Shown here one piece after another: positions 62,963 to 64,000 of a stretch of 64,000 nt of DNA. Position numbers and translations under genes: made by a program. The notes under the pieces were generated by a model that was given only the letters and a program-made list of their open reading frames with translations, was not told the DNA's origin and ran no database searches. This stretch comes from Lysobacterales bacterium PRO7 (GTDB taxonomy: Bacteria; Pseudomonadota; Gammaproteobacteria; Xanthomonadales; Rhodanobacteraceae), in the NCBI GenBank assembly GCA_021404785.1, contig QWHH01000003.1, positions 62,001 to 126,000 on the forward strand, read 5' to 3'. How positions within the stretch are numbered: the stretch's first letter is position 1; each line of letters opens with the position of its first letter.

Positions 62963-63853
62963 ATGCCGGGCCCGACTTTCCAGGACGTGATCCAGACCCT
63001 GAACCGCTACTGGGCGGAACAAGGCTGCGCGCTGATCCAGCCGCTCGACACCGAAGTCGGTGCCGGCACGTTTCATCCCGCCACGTTCCTGCGCGCGCTC
63101 GGACCGGAACCGTGGGCCGCGGCCTATGTGCAACCTTCGCGCCGGCCTACCGACGGTCGCTACGGCGAAAATCCGAACCGCCTGCAGCATTACTACCAGT
63201 ATCAGGTCGTGATGAAGCCCAATCCCGACAACATACTGGATTTGTACTTCGGCTCGCTCAAGGCGCTGGGCATCGATCCACTCGTCCACGACCTGCGCCT
63301 GGTCGAAGACAACTGGGAATCGCCGACGCTCGGGGCCTGGGGCCTGGGCTGGGAAGTGTGGCTCAACGGCATGGAAGTCACCCAGTTCACCTACTTCCAG
63401 CAGGCGGGTGGGCTGGAATGCAGACCGGTGACGGGCGAAATTACGTATGGCCTCGAACGTCTGGCAATGTACCTGCAAAATGTCGACAACGTCTACGATC
63501 TTGTCTGGACGGTAGCGCCGCATGGAACGGTTAGATATGGGGACGTGTTCCATCAGAACGAGGTCGAACAGAGCACCTACAACTTCGAGTACGCGAACGT
63601 GCCGGAGCTGCTGCACTGGTTCGATGTGTGTGAAGGCGAGGCCAAAAAACTGGTCGAACTCGGCCTGCCACTGCCGGCCTACGACCAAGTCTGCAAGGCT
63701 TCGCACAGCTTCAACCTGCTCGACGCGCGCCGCGCGATCAGCGTGACCGAACGCCAGCGTTACATCCTGCGCGTGCGCACGATCGCGCGCGCGGTGGCCG
63801 AGGCCTACGTCGCCAAGCGCGAAGAACTGCGCGCGGGCAAGGAGGCAGCGTGA
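62963..63853 (+). CDS. glyQ: Glycine--tRNA ligase alpha subunit
   Basis: 296 aa of the bacterial alpha2beta2 enzyme. The start [22 protein letters not shown], followed by the [17 protein letters not shown] and [19 protein letters not shown] segments, matches GlyQ. Start chosen at ATG; a TTG seven codons earlier is unlikely. Its stop shares a base with the glyS start (TGATG). Confidence 0.97.
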   Translation: MPGPTFQDVIQTLNRYWAEQGCALIQPLDTEVGAGTFHPATFLRALGPEPWAAAYVQPSRRPTDGRYGENPNRLQHYYQYQVVMKPNPDNILDLYFGSLKALGIDPLVHDLRLVEDNWESPTLGAWGLGWEVWLNGMEVTQFTYFQQAGGLECRPVTGEITYGLERLAMYLQNVDNVYDLVWTVAPHGTVRYGDVFHQNEVEQSTYNFEYANVPELLHWFDVCEGEAKKLVELGLPLPAYDQVCKASHSFNLLDARRAISVTERQRYILRVRTIARAVAEAYVAKREELRAGKEAA

Positions 63854-64000
63854 TGTCCGATCCGAAACCGCTGCTGATCGAAATCGGCACCGAGGAATTG
63901 CCGCCGAAGGCGCTGGACGAACTCGCCGCCGCATTCGCCAAGGGCATTTGCGAAGGACTGGCCAAGCGCGGCATCGACGCCGAAGTCGCCAACGCGAAAA
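63853..64000 (+). CDS. glyS: Glycine--tRNA ligase beta subunit (3' end outside window)
   Basis: The first 49 codons only: [21 protein letters not shown] matches the GlyS N-terminus, and the frame is open to the window end. It works with GlyQ. Confidence 0.93.
   Translation, partial: MSDPKPLLIEIGTEELPPKALDELAAAFAKGICEGLAKRGIDAEVANAK

Overview
The window is high-GC, tightly packed chromosomal DNA from a gammaproteobacterium. It most likely belongs to the Xanthomonadales/Lysobacterales (Xanthomonadaceae or Rhodanobacteraceae). The reasons are the lptM-dapF-DUF484-xerC-hslV-hslU order, a C-rich-loop sRNA of the Xanthomonas sX13 type directly after polA, and a tdk, glyQS, tatABC, rpmBG, hemB and rsmG-parAB complement that looks origin-proximal. 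I see no phage, insertion sequence, CRISPR array, rRNA or tRNA. Nearly all genes are housekeeping or conserved hypothetical, many with ATGA start/stop overlaps.

Layout. 1-6140: 3' part of polA, an sX13-like sRNA, two short-chain dehydrogenases, a saccharopine-dehydrogenase-like protein, and rpmB-rpmG with a bidirectional terminator. 6155-13134: acyl desaturase, a DUF465 protein, plsB, a lipoprotein and two tandem e(P4)-type acid phosphatase lipoproteins. 13159-20250: cyanide-insensitive-type bd oxidase (cioAB), rep helicase, a cupredoxin, tdk and mutM. 20276-24435: a palindromic repeat, then a Gld-like ABC system (ATPase, permease, GldG-like and DUF4340 proteins) behind a GT2 glycosyltransferase. 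24560-30454: a TolB-like/TPR protein, then (minus strand, in transcription order) a short SPFH protein, rsmG, parA, parB, an ECF sigma factor and its anti-sigma.

30659-40252: hemB-aroE-ykgJ, a gamma-carbonic-anhydrase-like protein, coniferyl-aldehyde-type dehydrogenase, two secreted peptidases (M1 and S10), and a four-gene DUF488/DUF2945/heme-barrel/mini-MscS cluster. 40271-47543: ubiE, DUF971 and a hypothetical protein; a second copy of the palindromic repeat; hslVU, xerC, DUF484, dapF, lptM; and fdhD. 47638-56642: FdhF/YdeP molybdo-oxidoreductase, uvrD, ttcA, rdgC, a YgjP-type metallopeptidase, an alpha/beta hydrolase and hemH. 56867-64000: a CTERM-anchored beta-propeller-like protein, a SYLF protein, tatABC, a small ribbon-helix-helix-like protein, a glutamine amidotransferase, an orphan GspE/PilB ATPase, glyQ and the start of glyS.

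The most interesting signals are non-coding. They are the tandem C-rich hairpin sRNA; a palindromic repeat family whose four hairpin arms carry compensatory base changes; a perfect terminator hairpin whose U-tract abuts the rsmG start codon; and a recurrent arrangement in which a -10-like hexamer sits 6-7 nt before the start codon, predicting leaderless mRNAs for several genes. All assignments come from reading the sequence and family knowledge; no searches were run.
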